The translations under genes were made by a program, and so were the position numbers. Of a DNA stretch of 54,445 bases, positions 1 through 7,889 are shown one piece after another. Origin of the DNA: an uncultured Paracoccaceae bacterium (GTDB lineage: Bacteria > Pseudomonadota > Alphaproteobacteria > Rhodobacterales > Rhodobacteraceae); the NCBI GenBank assembly GCA_937138255.1, contig CAKZOU010000060.1, positions 1 to 54,445 of the forward strand, given 5' to 3'. Position 1 is the first letter of the stretch, and each line of letters opens with the position of its first letter. Under the pieces are notes generated by a model. It was not told where the DNA came from. It did no database searches and saw nothing but the letters and a program-made list of their open reading frames with translations.

Positions 1-164
1 AGATCGTGAAGGTCAACGTCGACGAAAACCCGATGTCGCCCTCGCAGCTTGGCGTTCGCGGTATTCCGGCGCTGTTTGTTTTCAAAGGCGGTCAGGTTGT
101 TGCCAACAAGGCCGGCGCCGCCCCCAAGGCCGCGCTGCAAAGCTGGATCGAAGGCGCGCTCTGA
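1..164 (+). CDS. trxA: Thioredoxin, C-terminal part (5' end outside window)
   Basis: Only the last 53 codons are present; the first two bases belong to a split codon. The fragment reads VNVDENP, then [15 protein letters not shown], then a C-terminal helix ending WIEGAL. This matches the second half of the thioredoxin fold, including the conserved cis-proline in GIPAL. The active-site CGPC lies upstream of the window. Thioredoxin is a cytoplasmic protein-disulfide reductase fed by thioredoxin reductase. The gene ends 21 bases before a strong hairpin terminator at 186-210. A thioredoxin-domain paralogue cannot be excluded because the catalytic half is missing. Confidence 0.88.
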   Translation, partial: IVKVNVDENPMSPSQLGVRGIPALFVFKGGQVVANKAGAAPKAALQSWIEGAL

Positions 165-185
165 CGCCTCGCCAGACCCAATACG

Positions 186-210
186 AAGGGCGCCCTCGTG
201 GCGCCCTTTT
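186..210 (+). terminator. Intrinsic terminator of trxA
   Basis: Perfect 9-bp stem AAGGGCGCC (186-194) / GGCGCCCTT (200-208) with loop CTCGT, running into TTTT. It follows the trxA stop and lies between two convergent genes; the reverse orientation lacks an equally good T tract, so it mainly serves trxA. Confidence 0.85.
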
Positions 211-1100
211 CATATGGGCCAGCCGTGTTCGCGGAACTTGGCCAGCAGGCCTTCCTCAAATGCCTCGTTTCCGGCGTTGAGGGAATTCAGCTCGAGAAAC
301 CAGAAGAGATAGCGGGCATAGTCCCGCTTCTGGCGGACGCTGGCGAATGCCCCCTCCAGGCCATCGCGCGGCACAGACCCGGCGATGTGCTGAAAATCAA
401 TTTCGGCAAACAGGACTGCGGGTTTTTCGAAGAAATAGCCAAGCAGCGCCACTGAGGAATATTGGGTGACGACAAAGCTGCAACGCGGCAGGGCCTCAAT
501 TGAGCCGCCGCGGTGAATTGTGATCCGCTTTTCCCGCTCCGCAAGCGCCAGAAGCGCGGCCTCGCTTTGCGGCGAGAGGGGTGCCTTGGGGTGCATGGTC
601 ACCAGGATCGGCAGGGGGCTTTGGGCGAGGGTCGCCTCGATCATCTCGAGCGGCGATGCGGCCTGAAAATCGCGCTGGTCGAAGACGCTTCCCTGAAGCG
701 GGATAAGGATGAACCCGTCGTCACCTAATTGCGGGGCATCGGCAAAGAGGCGCTTTTTCCAGAAGTTGAAGAACCAGTTGGCGGGCCCTTGCGGAACGGT
801 TTCCGGGTCGAACGGCTGATGTGCAATCGGCCATGCCCAGCGCTGTGACCTTTTCTCGATGCGCCAGAATGCGCCAACGTAGGTTCGCCGACAGACGAGC
901 GCCTTTTCGTGCGGAGGAGAGCTCATGTGGTAGAGCGCATAGCCCCCGTTCTGGGCCTCAAGCGCATAGGCGCCGAGGTCGTCCTCGCGAAGATCAACAC
1001 TCCACCCGGCGCCCTCGACGGCCCCGACTGTTCTGCAATAGAAGTTGTGGGAACCGTCTTCGATCTGCCGCAAAGTGCCCGGCCCGGCGTAGATCGTCAT
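210..1100 (-). CDS. Conserved hypothetical protein, capsule-synthesis (KpsS-like) fold candidate
   Basis: A 296-residue protein if it starts at the ATG at 1100 (MTIYAGPG); an in-frame start at 1172 would add 24 Arg/Pro-rich residues that look like non-coding sequence opposite the hslV promoter. No signal peptide or membrane segment is seen. The C-terminal half has the pattern ILIPLQGS, then ILVTMHPKA, then [22 protein letters not shown]. This resembles the second Rossmann domain of capsule polysaccharide transferases/exporters (KpsS/Capsule_synth type), where a Ser-Ser followed by a KP motif sits near the sugar-nucleotide site. That assignment is from pattern only. The gene ends on the trxA terminator and is divergent from hslV. 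A role in surface polysaccharide synthesis is an inference, and no other capsule genes are nearby. Confidence 0.7.
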   Translation of the reverse strand: MTIYAGPGTLRQIEDGSHNFYCRTVGAVEGAGWSVDLREDDLGAYALEAQNGGYALYHMSSPPHEKALVCRRTYVGAFWRIEKRSQRWAWPIAHQPFDPETVPQGPANWFFNFWKKRLFADAPQLGDDGFILIPLQGSVFDQRDFQAASPLEMIEATLAQSPLPILVTMHPKAPLSPQSEAALLALAEREKRITIHRGGSIEALPRCSFVVTQYSSVALLGYFFEKPAVLFAEIDFQHIAGSVPRDGLEGAFASVRQKRDYARYLFWFLELNSLNAGNEAFEEGLLAKFREHGWPI

Positions 1101-1145
1101 CTTCTGGCTGGGCAAGTGGCGCTCCGTCCGGGGTTGCGGCAAGGG

Positions 1146-1174
1146 GTTGCGGCATCGGGATCGGGCCGCCATAT
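1146..1174 (+). promoter_or_regulatory. Candidate heat-shock (RpoH-type) promoter of hslV
   Basis: GTTGCG (1146-1151), a 15-base spacer, then CGCCATAT (1167-1174). This resembles the sigma-32 pattern CTTGAA / CCCCATnT; only the TTG core of the -35 is matched. It lies 23 bases upstream of the hslV start. An 11-bp direct repeat GGGTTGCGGCA (1131-1141 and 1144-1154, period 13) overlaps the -35 half. Confidence 0.35.
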
Positions 1175-1196
1175 CAGTCTACAAACGGAGGCGATC

Positions 1197-1754
1197 ATGG
1201 CGAAAGAAGAATTTCCCGGCTGGCACGGCACGACGATCATAGGCGTGCGCAAGGGCGGCAAGGTGGTGATCGCGGGCGACGGGCAGGTGAGCCTTGGCCA
1301 GACGGTCATCAAGGGCACGGCGCGCAAGGTGCGGCGGCTTTCGCCGGGCGGGCAGGATGTGATCGCCGGTTTCGCCGGATCGACAGCGGATGCCTTCACC
1401 CTGCTGGAGCGGCTGGAGAAAAAGCTCGAGGCCACGCCGGGGCAGTTGGCCCGCGCTTCGGTTGAATTGGCGAAGGACTGGCGCACCGACAAATACCTGC
1501 AAAAGCTCGAGGCGATGCTGATCGTTTCGGACGGCAAGGATCTGTTCGTCATCACCGGCGCGGGCGATGTGCTCGAGCCCGAACATGACGTGACCGCCAT
1601 CGGATCGGGCGGCAACTATGCCCTCGCCGCGGGGCGCGCGCTGATGGACAGCGACCTTGACGCCGAAGGCATCGCCCGCAAGGCTATGTCGATCGCCGCC
1701 GATATATGCGTTTACACCAACGGCAACCTGACCGTTGAAGCGATTGGCGGCTAG
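1197..1754 (+). CDS. hslV: ATP-dependent protease subunit HslV (ClpQ)
   Basis: Proteolytic subunit of the HslVU (ClpYQ) protease, a double hexamer of N-terminal-threonine hydrolase subunits in the cytoplasm. The 185-residue product has the family signature [20 protein letters not shown] (10-29); Thr12 is expected to become the catalytic N-terminus after removal of an 11-residue propeptide, as in other alphaproteobacteria. [14 protein letters not shown] near the C-terminus is also typical. The ATG at 1197 has an excellent GGAGG ribosome site 6 bases upstream; longer in-frame starts back to 909 run through the opposing gene and are rejected. Its partner hslU lies 457 bases downstream instead of directly adjacent, with an opposing gene in between. 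The stop overlaps that gene's stop in CTAG. Confidence 0.97.
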   Translation: MAKEEFPGWHGTTIIGVRKGGKVVIAGDGQVSLGQTVIKGTARKVRRLSPGGQDVIAGFAGSTADAFTLLERLEKKLEATPGQLARASVELAKDWRTDKYLQKLEAMLIVSDGKDLFVITGAGDVLEPEHDVTAIGSGGNYALAAGRALMDSDLDAEGIARKAMSIAADICVYTNGNLTVEAIGG

Positions 1755-2077
1755 CGGATCCGCAGCTCCAGATTGCTGGCTACAAGGAAGATCGCTTCGC
1801 AACGGTTGCCGGCGCTCTCGATCGTCCAGAGATGACCAAAATATGTCCCTTGGGTGATCTTTTGGCGCGGGCCGATTTCCCCGTAGAGCACCGGTTTGCC
1901 ATCAAAGTCGATCCAGTAGAGCAACATCGTGCGGTTGGAAGCGCGGTTTTCGATGGTGAACTCTCTCTCCACATCTGAGCCGAAGGAATGCATGTTTCCG
2001 TAGCTACAAGCACCTTCGGCGGCGCCCGATGTTGCCATGGTCAGTGCAAGAAGGAATGAAGCAAGAACGTGTTTCAT
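1751..2077 (-). CDS. Small exported protein with a VHL beta-like domain
   Basis: A 108-residue protein starting at the ATG at 2077, which has a GGAGGTGGC ribosome site. Residues 1-20 form a signal peptide (Lys, then a hydrophobic [11 protein letters not shown] core, then SGAA), so export is likely. The remainder (about 37-104) matches the von Hippel-Lindau beta-domain pattern: FTIENRASN, then [15 protein letters not shown], then [13 protein letters not shown]. This parallels the eukaryotic order NRS, VWLNFDGEPQPY, SYRGHLW. Two cysteines (24 and 93) could form a disulfide after export. Bacterial single-domain VHL-like proteins exist, but their function is not established, and there is no sign of a ubiquitin system. 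Base composition looks less GC-rich than the neighbours. The gene sits head-to-head with hslU and tail-to-tail with hslV. Confidence 0.82.
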   Translation of the reverse strand: MKHVLASFLLALTMATSGAAEGACSYGNMHSFGSDVEREFTIENRASNRTMLLYWIDFDGKPVLYGEIGPRQKITQGTYFGHLWTIESAGNRCEAIFLVASNLELRIR

Positions 2078-2158
2078 ATCGCCACCTCCAAAAGGCTCTG
2101 GCCCGAGATGGACCAGATGCGAAACAACTATCACGCCGATTGTCCTTGGCGACAAATT

Positions 2159-2185
2159 CTTGAGATTGCTGTCAACCCTCCCTAC
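2159..2185 (+). promoter_or_regulatory. Candidate heat-shock-type promoter of hslU
   Basis: CTTGAG (2159-2164) is close to the RpoH -35 CTTGAA, followed after 14-16 bases by the C-rich CTCCCTACCT. It lies in the divergent gap between the VHL-like gene and hslU. hslU needs its own promoter here because an opposing gene separates it from hslV. The -10 match is weak. Confidence 0.3.
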
Positions 2186-2211
2186 CTGTGACTGAGCGAC
2201 ATGAGGCACCC

Positions 2212-3516
2212 ATGACCGACCTGACCCCCCGCGAGATCGTTTCCGAACTTGACCGTTTCATCATCGGCCAGAAAGACGCCAAGCGCGCCGTGGCCGTGGC
2301 CCTGCGCAATCGCTGGCGGCGCAAGCAGCTGGGCGATGATCTGCGTGACGAGGTGTATCCCAAGAATATCCTGATGATCGGGCCGACCGGTGTCGGCAAA
2401 ACCGAGATCAGCCGCCGATTGGCCAAGCTGGCGCGGGCGCCGTTCATCAAGGTCGAGGCGACGAAGTTTACCGAAGTTGGCTATGTCGGCCGCGATGTGG
2501 AGCAGATCGTGCGCGATCTTGTCGATACCGCGATCCTGCAAACGCGCGAGCATATGCGCGACGAGGTGAGGGCCGCGGCGCAGAAGCTGGCCGAAGATCG
2601 GGTGATTTCCGCTATCGCGGGCGCTGACGCCCGCGAGGGCACGCGCGAGGCGTTTCGCAAAAAGCTGCGCTCCGGCGAGCTTGATAACACGGTGATCGAG
2701 CTTGAGGTGGCCGACACCTCAAACCCTATGGGCGGGTTTGAAATTCCGGGCCAGCCGGGCGGGATGCCGGGGATGATGAACCTTGGCGACATCTTCGGCA
2801 AAGCCTTCCAGCGCACGACCCGCAAGAAGCTCAGCGTGGCGGAAAGCTATGACGTTCTGATCGGCGAAGAGGCCGACAAGCTTCTGGATGATGAGATCGT
2901 GAAACGCACGGCGCTTGAGGCGGTCGAACAGAACGGGATCGTTTTCCTGGACGAGATCGACAAGGTCTGCGCCCGCGCCGAGACGCGCGGCGCGGATGTG
3001 AGCCGCGAGGGCGTCCAGCGCGATTTGCTGCCGTTGATCGAAGGAACGACCGTTTCGACCAAACACGGGCCGGTGAAAACCGATCATATCCTTTTCATCG
3101 CCTCGGGCGCGTTTCACATCGCCAAACCGTCTGACCTTTTGCCCGAGCTTCAGGGGCGTCTGCCGATCCGGGTCGAGCTGCGCGCGCTGACCGAAGAGGA
3201 TTTCGTCCGCATCCTGACCGAGACCGACAATGCGCTGACGCGGCAGTATTCGGCGCTGATGGGGACGGAGAGCGTCGAGGTGAGCTTTACCGACGACGGC
3301 ATCGCCGCGCTGGCCAAGATTGCCGCCGAGGTGAACCGTTCGGTCGAAAACATCGGCGCGCGGCGGCTTTATACCGTGATGGAGCGGGTTTTCGAGGATC
3401 TGAGCTTTACCGCGCCGGATCGGGCGGGCGAGGCCGTGACGGTCGATGCCGCTTTCGTTGAGAAGCACTTGGGCGAGTTGAGCCGGTCGCCAGATCTGGG
3501 CCGCTACGTTCTTTAG
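2212..3516 (+). CDS. hslU: ATP-dependent protease ATPase subunit HslU (ClpY)
   Basis: AAA+ unfoldase that feeds substrates into HslV. The 434-residue length is normal for the family. It starts [20 protein letters not shown], the standard N-terminus; the GTG at 2188 would add eight unrelated residues. Visible elements are Walker A GPTGVGKT (57-64), the Tyr-Val-Gly pore-loop region [10 protein letters not shown], a variable I-domain (about 110-240) containing a Gly/Pro/Met-rich stretch, Walker B IVFLDEID (about 243-250), the arginine-finger region [14 protein letters not shown] and sensor 2 [11 protein letters not shown]. The C-terminus DLGRYVL matches the conserved tail that docks into HslV. 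Transcribed in the same direction as hslV but separated from it by an opposing gene. Confidence 0.98.
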   Translation: MTDLTPREIVSELDRFIIGQKDAKRAVAVALRNRWRRKQLGDDLRDEVYPKNILMIGPTGVGKTEISRRLAKLARAPFIKVEATKFTEVGYVGRDVEQIVRDLVDTAILQTREHMRDEVRAAAQKLAEDRVISAIAGADAREGTREAFRKKLRSGELDNTVIELEVADTSNPMGGFEIPGQPGGMPGMMNLGDIFGKAFQRTTRKKLSVAESYDVLIGEEADKLLDDEIVKRTALEAVEQNGIVFLDEIDKVCARAETRGADVSREGVQRDLLPLIEGTTVSTKHGPVKTDHILFIASGAFHIAKPSDLLPELQGRLPIRVELRALTEEDFVRILTETDNALTRQYSALMGTESVEVSFTDDGIAALAKIAAEVNRSVENIGARRLYTVMERVFEDLSFTAPDRAGEAVTVDAAFVEKHLGELSRSPDLGRYVL

Positions 3517-3524
3517 GGCTGGTC

Positions 3525-3543
3525 TGGCGCACATCCTGCGCCA
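3525..3543 (+). other. Hairpin after hslU
   Basis: 7-bp perfect stem TGGCGCA / TGCGCCA with loop CATCC, 9 bases after the hslU stop. No T tract follows, so it is at best a weak or Rho-assisted terminator, or an mRNA 3' stabiliser, ahead of the MFS gene. Confidence 0.4.
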
Positions 3544-3573
3544 TAAAGGGCCGACCCCAACGGAACGCCCCTC

Positions 3574-4797
3574 ATGCCGTTTCTTCGTTTCTTGCGCGAA
3601 AATGCGCCCTTCCTTATGGCGGGCATACTTTTGTCGTTCCTGTCCTCTTTTGGGCAAACCTTCTTCATCTCGATATTCGGAGGAGAAATCCGCGCCGCCT
3701 TTGGCCTGAGCAATGGGGAGTGGGGCGGGATATATACGCTTGGCACGGGCGCTTCTGCCGTTCTGATGCTTTTGGCCGGGGGATTGACCGATAGATTTCG
3801 CGTCCGTTTCTTGGGAACGCTCGTCGTTGGGCTTTTGGGGTTGGCTTGTTTTGCCATGGCGCTCAACCCTTGGGCCGTTGCGCTGCCCTTCGTCATCCTT
3901 GCGCTGCGTTTCTTTGGGCAAGGGATGACCAGCACGGTTTCGATCGTTGCGATGGCGCGGTGGTTTGTGTCGACACGGGGCCGCGCCCTTGCGATCGCGG
4001 CGCTGGGGTTTTCTTTCGGTGAGGCGACCCTGCCGCTCACCTTTGTCTGGCTCAAGCGACACATTGACTGGCATTTCCTGTGGCTTGGGGCGGGCGTTTT
4101 CTGCCTGCTTATGTTGCCTGTCCTTTTGGGGCTTTTGCGGCTCGAGCGAACGCCGCTCGCCGTGGCCGAGGATCACACGTCGACAGGGATGGACAGCCGG
4201 CATTGGACGCGGATTGAAGCGCTCAAGTCTCCGCTGTTTTGGTCTTTGTCTCTGGCGATGATGCTGATGCCGGCCTTCAGCACGGCCTTCTGGTTTCATC
4301 AGGTTCATTTCGCCGAGGTGAAGGGCTGGGACCATCTGGCGCTGGTGGCTGTCTTTCCGTTCGGGACGCTCGCGCTGGTAATATCGACCCAAGCCTTCGG
4401 TTGGGCGATTGATCGCTGGGGTGTAATCCGCCTTTTGCCGGTCTATCTTTTGCCCTTTGCGCTCGGGTTTATGGCCCACGCGCAGGCCGATCACGTTTGG
4501 TGGTCTGCGTTTGGTATCATCTTGATGGGAATATCGGGCGGCGGGCAATCGACCATACCTGCCGCCTGCTGGGCCCAGTTCTTTGGCACACGCCATATCG
4601 GTGCGATCAAATCAACCGTGGTATCTTTGATGGTTTTGGGATCGGCCATTGGGCCCGGCTTGACCGGTTGGCTCATTGATCTTGGCTTCCCGTTGCCTAG
4701 CCAGCTTTGGGCCTATGCTGCAATCTTTCTGCTGGCTTCGGGCGCAATGATTTTGCCGCTCCGCGGCGCCGCAAACCGCCTATCGGCTGCGCCTTAG
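3574..4797 (+). CDS. MFS transporter
   Basis: A 407-residue polytopic inner-membrane protein with about 12 hydrophobic helices in two halves. The MFS loop 2-3 motif appears as GGLTDRFRVRFLG (about 68-80), and a degenerate copy occurs in the second half as FGWAIDRWGVIRLLP. RFFGQGMTSTVSIVAMARWF in helix 4 and the following RGRALAI are typical of the bacterial MFS_1 group. The substrate cannot be read from sequence. Start ATG 3574 was chosen because the protein begins immediately before the first membrane helix; its ribosome site is weak. Its 3' end overlaps the opposing Smr gene by 18 bases. Confidence 0.9.
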   Translation: MPFLRFLRENAPFLMAGILLSFLSSFGQTFFISIFGGEIRAAFGLSNGEWGGIYTLGTGASAVLMLLAGGLTDRFRVRFLGTLVVGLLGLACFAMALNPWAVALPFVILALRFFGQGMTSTVSIVAMARWFVSTRGRALAIAALGFSFGEATLPLTFVWLKRHIDWHFLWLGAGVFCLLMLPVLLGLLRLERTPLAVAEDHTSTGMDSRHWTRIEALKSPLFWSLSLAMMLMPAFSTAFWFHQVHFAEVKGWDHLALVAVFPFGTLALVISTQAFGWAIDRWGVIRLLPVYLLPFALGFMAHAQADHVWWSAFGIILMGISGGGQSTIPAACWAQFFGTRHIGAIKSTVVSLMVLGSAIGPGLTGWLIDLGFPLPSQLWAYAAIFLLASGAMILPLRGAANRLSAAP

Positions 4798-5373
4798 ATA
4801 GACGTAATAGGCCCCGTGCCCGCCGTGGCGGATATGCGCGGGGACGACTTGCAGGACCGCCTGCATCAGGGGCGGCAGGCGAAGCCATTGCGGAACCTGA
4901 TGCCGCAAGACGCCAAGTCGGGTCGGGATCGGGCCGCCTTCGTCGCGGTCTTTGCCTTTGCCGGTGATCACAAGAACAAGCCGCTTGCCGCTGGCGTGGG
5001 CCGAAAGGATGAAGGAGATCAGCTCGGGGTGCGCTTCGGAAAGCGTGAGCCCGTGAAGGTCGATCCGGCCCTCAGGTTCGATCCGGCCTTTGGTCAGCTT
5101 GCCGTGCGCGCGCTTGTCCATCTGAAGGGCCGCTTGGCTCAGCTCGACCGCAACCGGTGCCGCGATATCGTTCGGGCGGTGAGGGCTGGCTTTCTGGCCC
5201 ACGCGGAAAGCGGGGATCGCCGCCGGCTCGGGCAGGATCGCATCGCGGACCGAAGGCTTGGGGGCGGGCGCGGGTTCGTGCCGCACCGGCCGGTTGTGAA
5301 TGGGAACGGTGCGCTGCGCGACCAGATCCCAAAGGGCCCGCTCTTCGGAAGAAAGCTGTCTCCTCCGCCGCAT
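4780..5373 (-). CDS. Smr (MutS2 C-terminal)-domain protein
   Basis: A 197-residue protein. Residues 1-95 are polar, Pro/Ala-rich and probably disordered. The Smr domain follows at about 101-195, with the family motifs DLHG (105-108) and LVLVITGKGK (132-141). The Gly-rich HGGHGAYYVYLR at the end is also characteristic. Smr domains bind nucleic acids and several are endonucleases. Bacterial stand-alone Smr proteins are implicated in DNA processing or rescue of collided ribosomes, but the function of this alphaproteobacterial type is not known. It follows the Tim44-like gene with a 6-base gap, so both probably share a transcript. In related alphaproteobacteria a murein transglycosylase gene (mltA) commonly lies between these two; here it is absent. 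Confidence 0.92.
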   Translation of the reverse strand: MRRRRQLSSEERALWDLVAQRTVPIHNRPVRHEPAPAPKPSVRDAILPEPAAIPAFRVGQKASPHRPNDIAAPVAVELSQAALQMDKRAHGKLTKGRIEPEGRIDLHGLTLSEAHPELISFILSAHASGKRLVLVITGKGKDRDEGGPIPTRLGVLRHQVPQWLRLPPLMQAVLQVVPAHIRHGGHGAYYVYLRRSR

Positions 5374-5379
5374 TTGGGA

Positions 5380-6039
5380 TTATTCGCCGGTGGCGACAAG
5401 CTGCCAGTTGGGATCGTCGCTGCCCATCACGCGCGAGAAGGTCCAGATATCTTTCTGGCGTTTGATCTCGCTCAGGCTGCCTTCGACGATCTCGCCGCCC
5501 GCATCGCGAACGACCGAAGTCAATTCGCCCAAGAACCGGATCGCCACGTCCGCTTCGCGGCTGGCTTCATCAAACTCGACCTCGTGAACCGCGATCTCGG
5601 CCAGGCCAACGAAATTGGCGTCGATGCTGAGGCCCTTTTCTTTGCGGCCCTCGATCACTTCGAGAAACGCAAGGTAAACCTCTTGCGAGAGAAACGGCTT
5701 GACCGAGGCAAGCTCGCCCCGCTCGAAAGCCATGAGGATCATCTCATAGGCGGAACGGGCACCCTTGAGGAACTCGCCCACGTTGAAACTGTGATCGACC
5801 GACTTCATCCTGGCAAGCGCCTTGGCGCTATCGCTGTCTTCCGGAACGTGATCGATAATGTCACGGTCGGGGCCGCCTTCGATGACCTCAAGGCCGCGTC
5901 GCTTGGCCGACTCGTTGGCCGGAAGGGGCGCGGGCGGCTTCTCGAATCCTTCGCGCGTGCCAAGCACGTTGCGCAGGCGCAGGATGAGGAAGACTGCGAT
6001 GCCAGCCAGAATGATCAGCTGAATGATAGGAGAGTTCAT
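5380..6039 (-). CDS. Tim44-like protein (TimA)
   Basis: A 219-residue protein. The ATG at 6039 has a GAGG ribosome site and places a membrane anchor (IIQLIILAGIAVFLILRL) right at the N-terminus; a longer in-frame start adds 16 polar residues and lacks one. The anchor is followed by a Pro-rich linker and a C-terminal Tim44 domain (about 75-219) with FLKGARSAYEMILMAFERGEL and VEFDEASREADVAIRFLGE. Mitochondrial Tim44 tethers the import motor to TIM23. Bacterial TimA homologues are inner-membrane proteins of uncertain function, possibly in envelope-protein insertion or assembly. It is divergent from fxsA and co-directional with the downstream Smr gene. Confidence 0.94.
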   Translation of the reverse strand: MNSPIIQLIILAGIAVFLILRLRNVLGTREGFEKPPAPLPANESAKRRGLEVIEGGPDRDIIDHVPEDSDSAKALARMKSVDHSFNVGEFLKGARSAYEMILMAFERGELASVKPFLSQEVYLAFLEVIEGRKEKGLSIDANFVGLAEIAVHEVEFDEASREADVAIRFLGELTSVVRDAGGEIVEGSLSEIKRQKDIWTFSRVMGSDDPNWQLVATGE

Positions 6040-6147
6040 CAAGACCTCATAAAGGAGCGGGGGCTTTGAATCCCCTCGGGTTGGCACTTATGTAGGTGAG
6101 GGGTGGAGCCAAGTCTACCTTCGGCAAGGAAAGGAAATGTCACAACC

Positions 6148-6642
6148 ATGTGGCTTTTGCTCGCATTCGTCGCGGTTCCGATGATCGAAATCGCGCTTTT
6201 CATCCGGGTTGGGGGCTTGATCGGCCTTTGGCCCACCTTGGCGATCGTTTTATTGACAGCGATGGCAGGCTCTTACCTCGTGCGCTCGCAAGGTGCGCGA
6301 GAGCTTGGCCGCCTGCGGCGGAGCTTTTCCGAGCTGAGCGATCCGACCGAACCCCTTGCCAACGGCGCAATGATCCTTTTTGCGGGGGCCCTGCTCTTGA
6401 CCCCGGGCTTTTTCACGGATGCCTGCGGCCTCGCGCTTCTGGTTCCGGGCGTGCGTCATGCGGTTTATCGCTGGCTGCGCTCGCGGGTCACTGTCGCGAG
6501 CTTTCAGATGGGCGGGGCGCAGCAACGCCCCTATCCCGGCCAGACCTATTCCGGGACAACCATCGACGGCGAGTTTGAAGAGCTGCGGGACGAACCGAGA
6601 GATCCCTCGCGGGGGCCGTCTGGCTGGACCAAGAACCAGTAG
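6148..6642 (+). CDS. fxsA: FxsA family membrane protein
   Basis: A 164-residue protein with the FxsA core: MWLLLAFVAVPMIEIALFIRVG at the N-terminus, then LAIVLLTAMAGSYLVRSQGA, then LFAGALLLTPGFFTDACGLALLVPGVR. These make three or four membrane helices with the conserved LLLTPGFFTD turn. The tail (about 120-164) is polar and variable. E. coli FxsA is a cytoplasmic-membrane protein whose overexpression relieves F-plasmid exclusion of phage T7; its normal role is unknown. Start ATG 6148 begins exactly at the hydrophobic family N-terminus; an in-frame start at 6103 adds 15 charged residues and is unlikely. It is followed 63 bases later by secB. Confidence 0.93.
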   Translation: MWLLLAFVAVPMIEIALFIRVGGLIGLWPTLAIVLLTAMAGSYLVRSQGARELGRLRRSFSELSDPTEPLANGAMILFAGALLLTPGFFTDACGLALLVPGVRHAVYRWLRSRVTVASFQMGGAQQRPYPGQTYSGTTIDGEFEELRDEPRDPSRGPSGWTKNQ

Positions 6643-6705
6643 GCATTGAGGCTCGGCGTCGGGGCTGATAGGAACATCGGGATTTTATCTTAGGGAGCCG
6701 CCAAA

Positions 6706-7200
6706 ATGGCCGAAACCAACGAAACAGACGCCAAGCCCGCAGAGGCACCGAAGCTGGTAAGCAAGGCGCTTGCCCAGTTCATTCGCGATATTTCATTTGA
6801 GAACATCCTCTCGCAAAAGGGCGCTCAAGGCGATCTTCAGCCGGAAATGACCATCAAGGTCAGCCTTGATGCGCGCAAGCGCGCCGCCGACCACCAATAT
6901 GAGGTTGTGACCAAGCTCAACGTCACCAACAAATCGAAATCGACTGGCGACACTCTCTTTGTTCTCGAGGTCGATTATGTCGGCGTGTTCCACATCGAGG
7001 GCCTGCCGGAAGAGCAGATGCATCCCTACCTGATGATCGAATGCCCGCGCATGACCTTCCCGTTCCTGCGCCGCATCGTAAGCGACATCACCTCGGATGG
7101 CGGCTTCCCGCCGGTCAACCTTGATACGATCGACTTCCTCGCGCTTTATCGCAACGAGCTTGCCCGTCGCGTCGAAGCCCAGAAGGCGACGGTCAACTAA
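6706..7200 (+). CDS. secB: Protein-export chaperone SecB
   Basis: A 164-residue homotetrameric cytoplasmic chaperone that keeps preproteins unfolded and passes them to SecA. Family features are QFIRDISFENI (25-35), the long beta-strand region YEVVTKLNVTNKSK, LEVDYVGVFHIEGLPEEQM, LMIECPRMTFPFLRRIVSDIT with the peptide-binding FPF, and the closing GGFPPVNLDTIDFLALY. The N-terminus is a short acidic extension typical of alphaproteobacteria. The ribosome site AGGGAG precedes ATG 6706. The stop overlaps the opposing dnaQ stop (CTAA). secB next to the dnaQ-coaE-aroE-maf block is a conserved oriC-linked arrangement in this class. Confidence 0.97.
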   Translation: MAETNETDAKPAEAPKLVSKALAQFIRDISFENILSQKGAQGDLQPEMTIKVSLDARKRAADHQYEVVTKLNVTNKSKSTGDTLFVLEVDYVGVFHIEGLPEEQMHPYLMIECPRMTFPFLRRIVSDITSDGGFPPVNLDTIDFLALYRNELARRVEAQKATVN

Positions 7201-7889
7201 GTCAGTTTCTTCCAAAGTGCGCCGTCGCCCATCGCCTCGACAAAGGCTGAATGGGCGGCGGCTTCTTCATTCGTGAGCCGCGAGGCAAGCGCCGTGGGGC
7301 GGGGGCGGGGCCGCCAGTCGTCTGCGGTGGCGCTTGGGCCGGTTTGGGCTTGGCTTGCCGATAGGGCAAAGTCGGGCTGACGGCCGCCGATCAGCTCAAG
7401 ATAGACATCGGCAAGGATTTCGCTGTCGAGAAGCGCGCCGTGCAGCGTTCGCGCGGAATTGTCGATGCCGAAGCGGCGGCAGAGGGCATCAAGCGAGGCG
7501 GGCGAGCCCGGAAAGCGACGGCGGGCGATGGCGAGCGTATCGACGGCGCGCTCCATCGCGATCAGGGGCAGGTTGACCCACGACAGCTCGGCGTTGAGGA
7601 ATTTCATGTCGAAGCTGGCGTTGTGGATGACCAGCTGCGCGTCGCCTATGAAATCAAGAAAGGCGCTGGCGATATCGGAAAATACCGGTTTGTCGGCCAG
7701 AAACTCGTCGCCCAGCCCGTGGACCTCGAAGGCCTCTTTCGGCATCGACCGCTTAGGGTTGATGTATTGGTGATACGTCCGGCCGGTAGGGATGTGGCCG
7801 ATCAGCTCGACCGCCCCGATTTCCACGATCCGGTCGCCCTCGGCGGGCTCGAATCCGGTGGTTTCGGTGTCGAGGACGATCTCACGCAT
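7197..7889 (-). CDS. dnaQ: DNA polymerase III epsilon subunit (3'-5' proofreading exonuclease)
   Basis: A 230-residue DEDDh exonuclease that proofreads within the replicative polymerase core. Exo I is MREIVLDTETTGFEP with Asp7 and Glu9. Exo II is LVIHNASFDMKFLNAEL. Exo III supplies HGALLDSEILADVYLEL with the catalytic His and Asp. RFGIDNSARTLHGALLDSEIL is the typical bacterial DnaQ spacing. The last 50 residues form the polymerase-binding tail. Its start overlaps the coaE stop by 8 bases, making it the last gene of the leftward maf-aroE-coaE-dnaQ operon. Confidence 0.97.
   Translation of the reverse strand: MREIVLDTETTGFEPAEGDRIVEIGAVELIGHIPTGRTYHQYINPKRSMPKEAFEVHGLGDEFLADKPVFSDIASAFLDFIGDAQLVIHNASFDMKFLNAELSWVNLPLIAMERAVDTLAIARRRFPGSPASLDALCRRFGIDNSARTLHGALLDSEILADVYLELIGGRQPDFALSASQAQTGPSATADDWRPRPRPTALASRLTNEEAAAHSAFVEAMGDGALWKKLT

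Noticed and set aside
1101-1172. Longer start of the KpsS-like gene at 1172
   Set aside because: The 24 extra residues are Arg/Pro-rich and coincide with the hslV promoter region.
2719-4596. 625-codon minus-strand open frame spanning hslU and the MFS gene
   Set aside because: Arg/Pro/Gln-rich nonsense composition opposite two well-supported genes.
4816-6069. 417-codon plus-strand open frame over the Smr and Tim44-like genes
   Set aside because: Both minus-strand genes show clear domains and ribosome sites; the plus frame has none.
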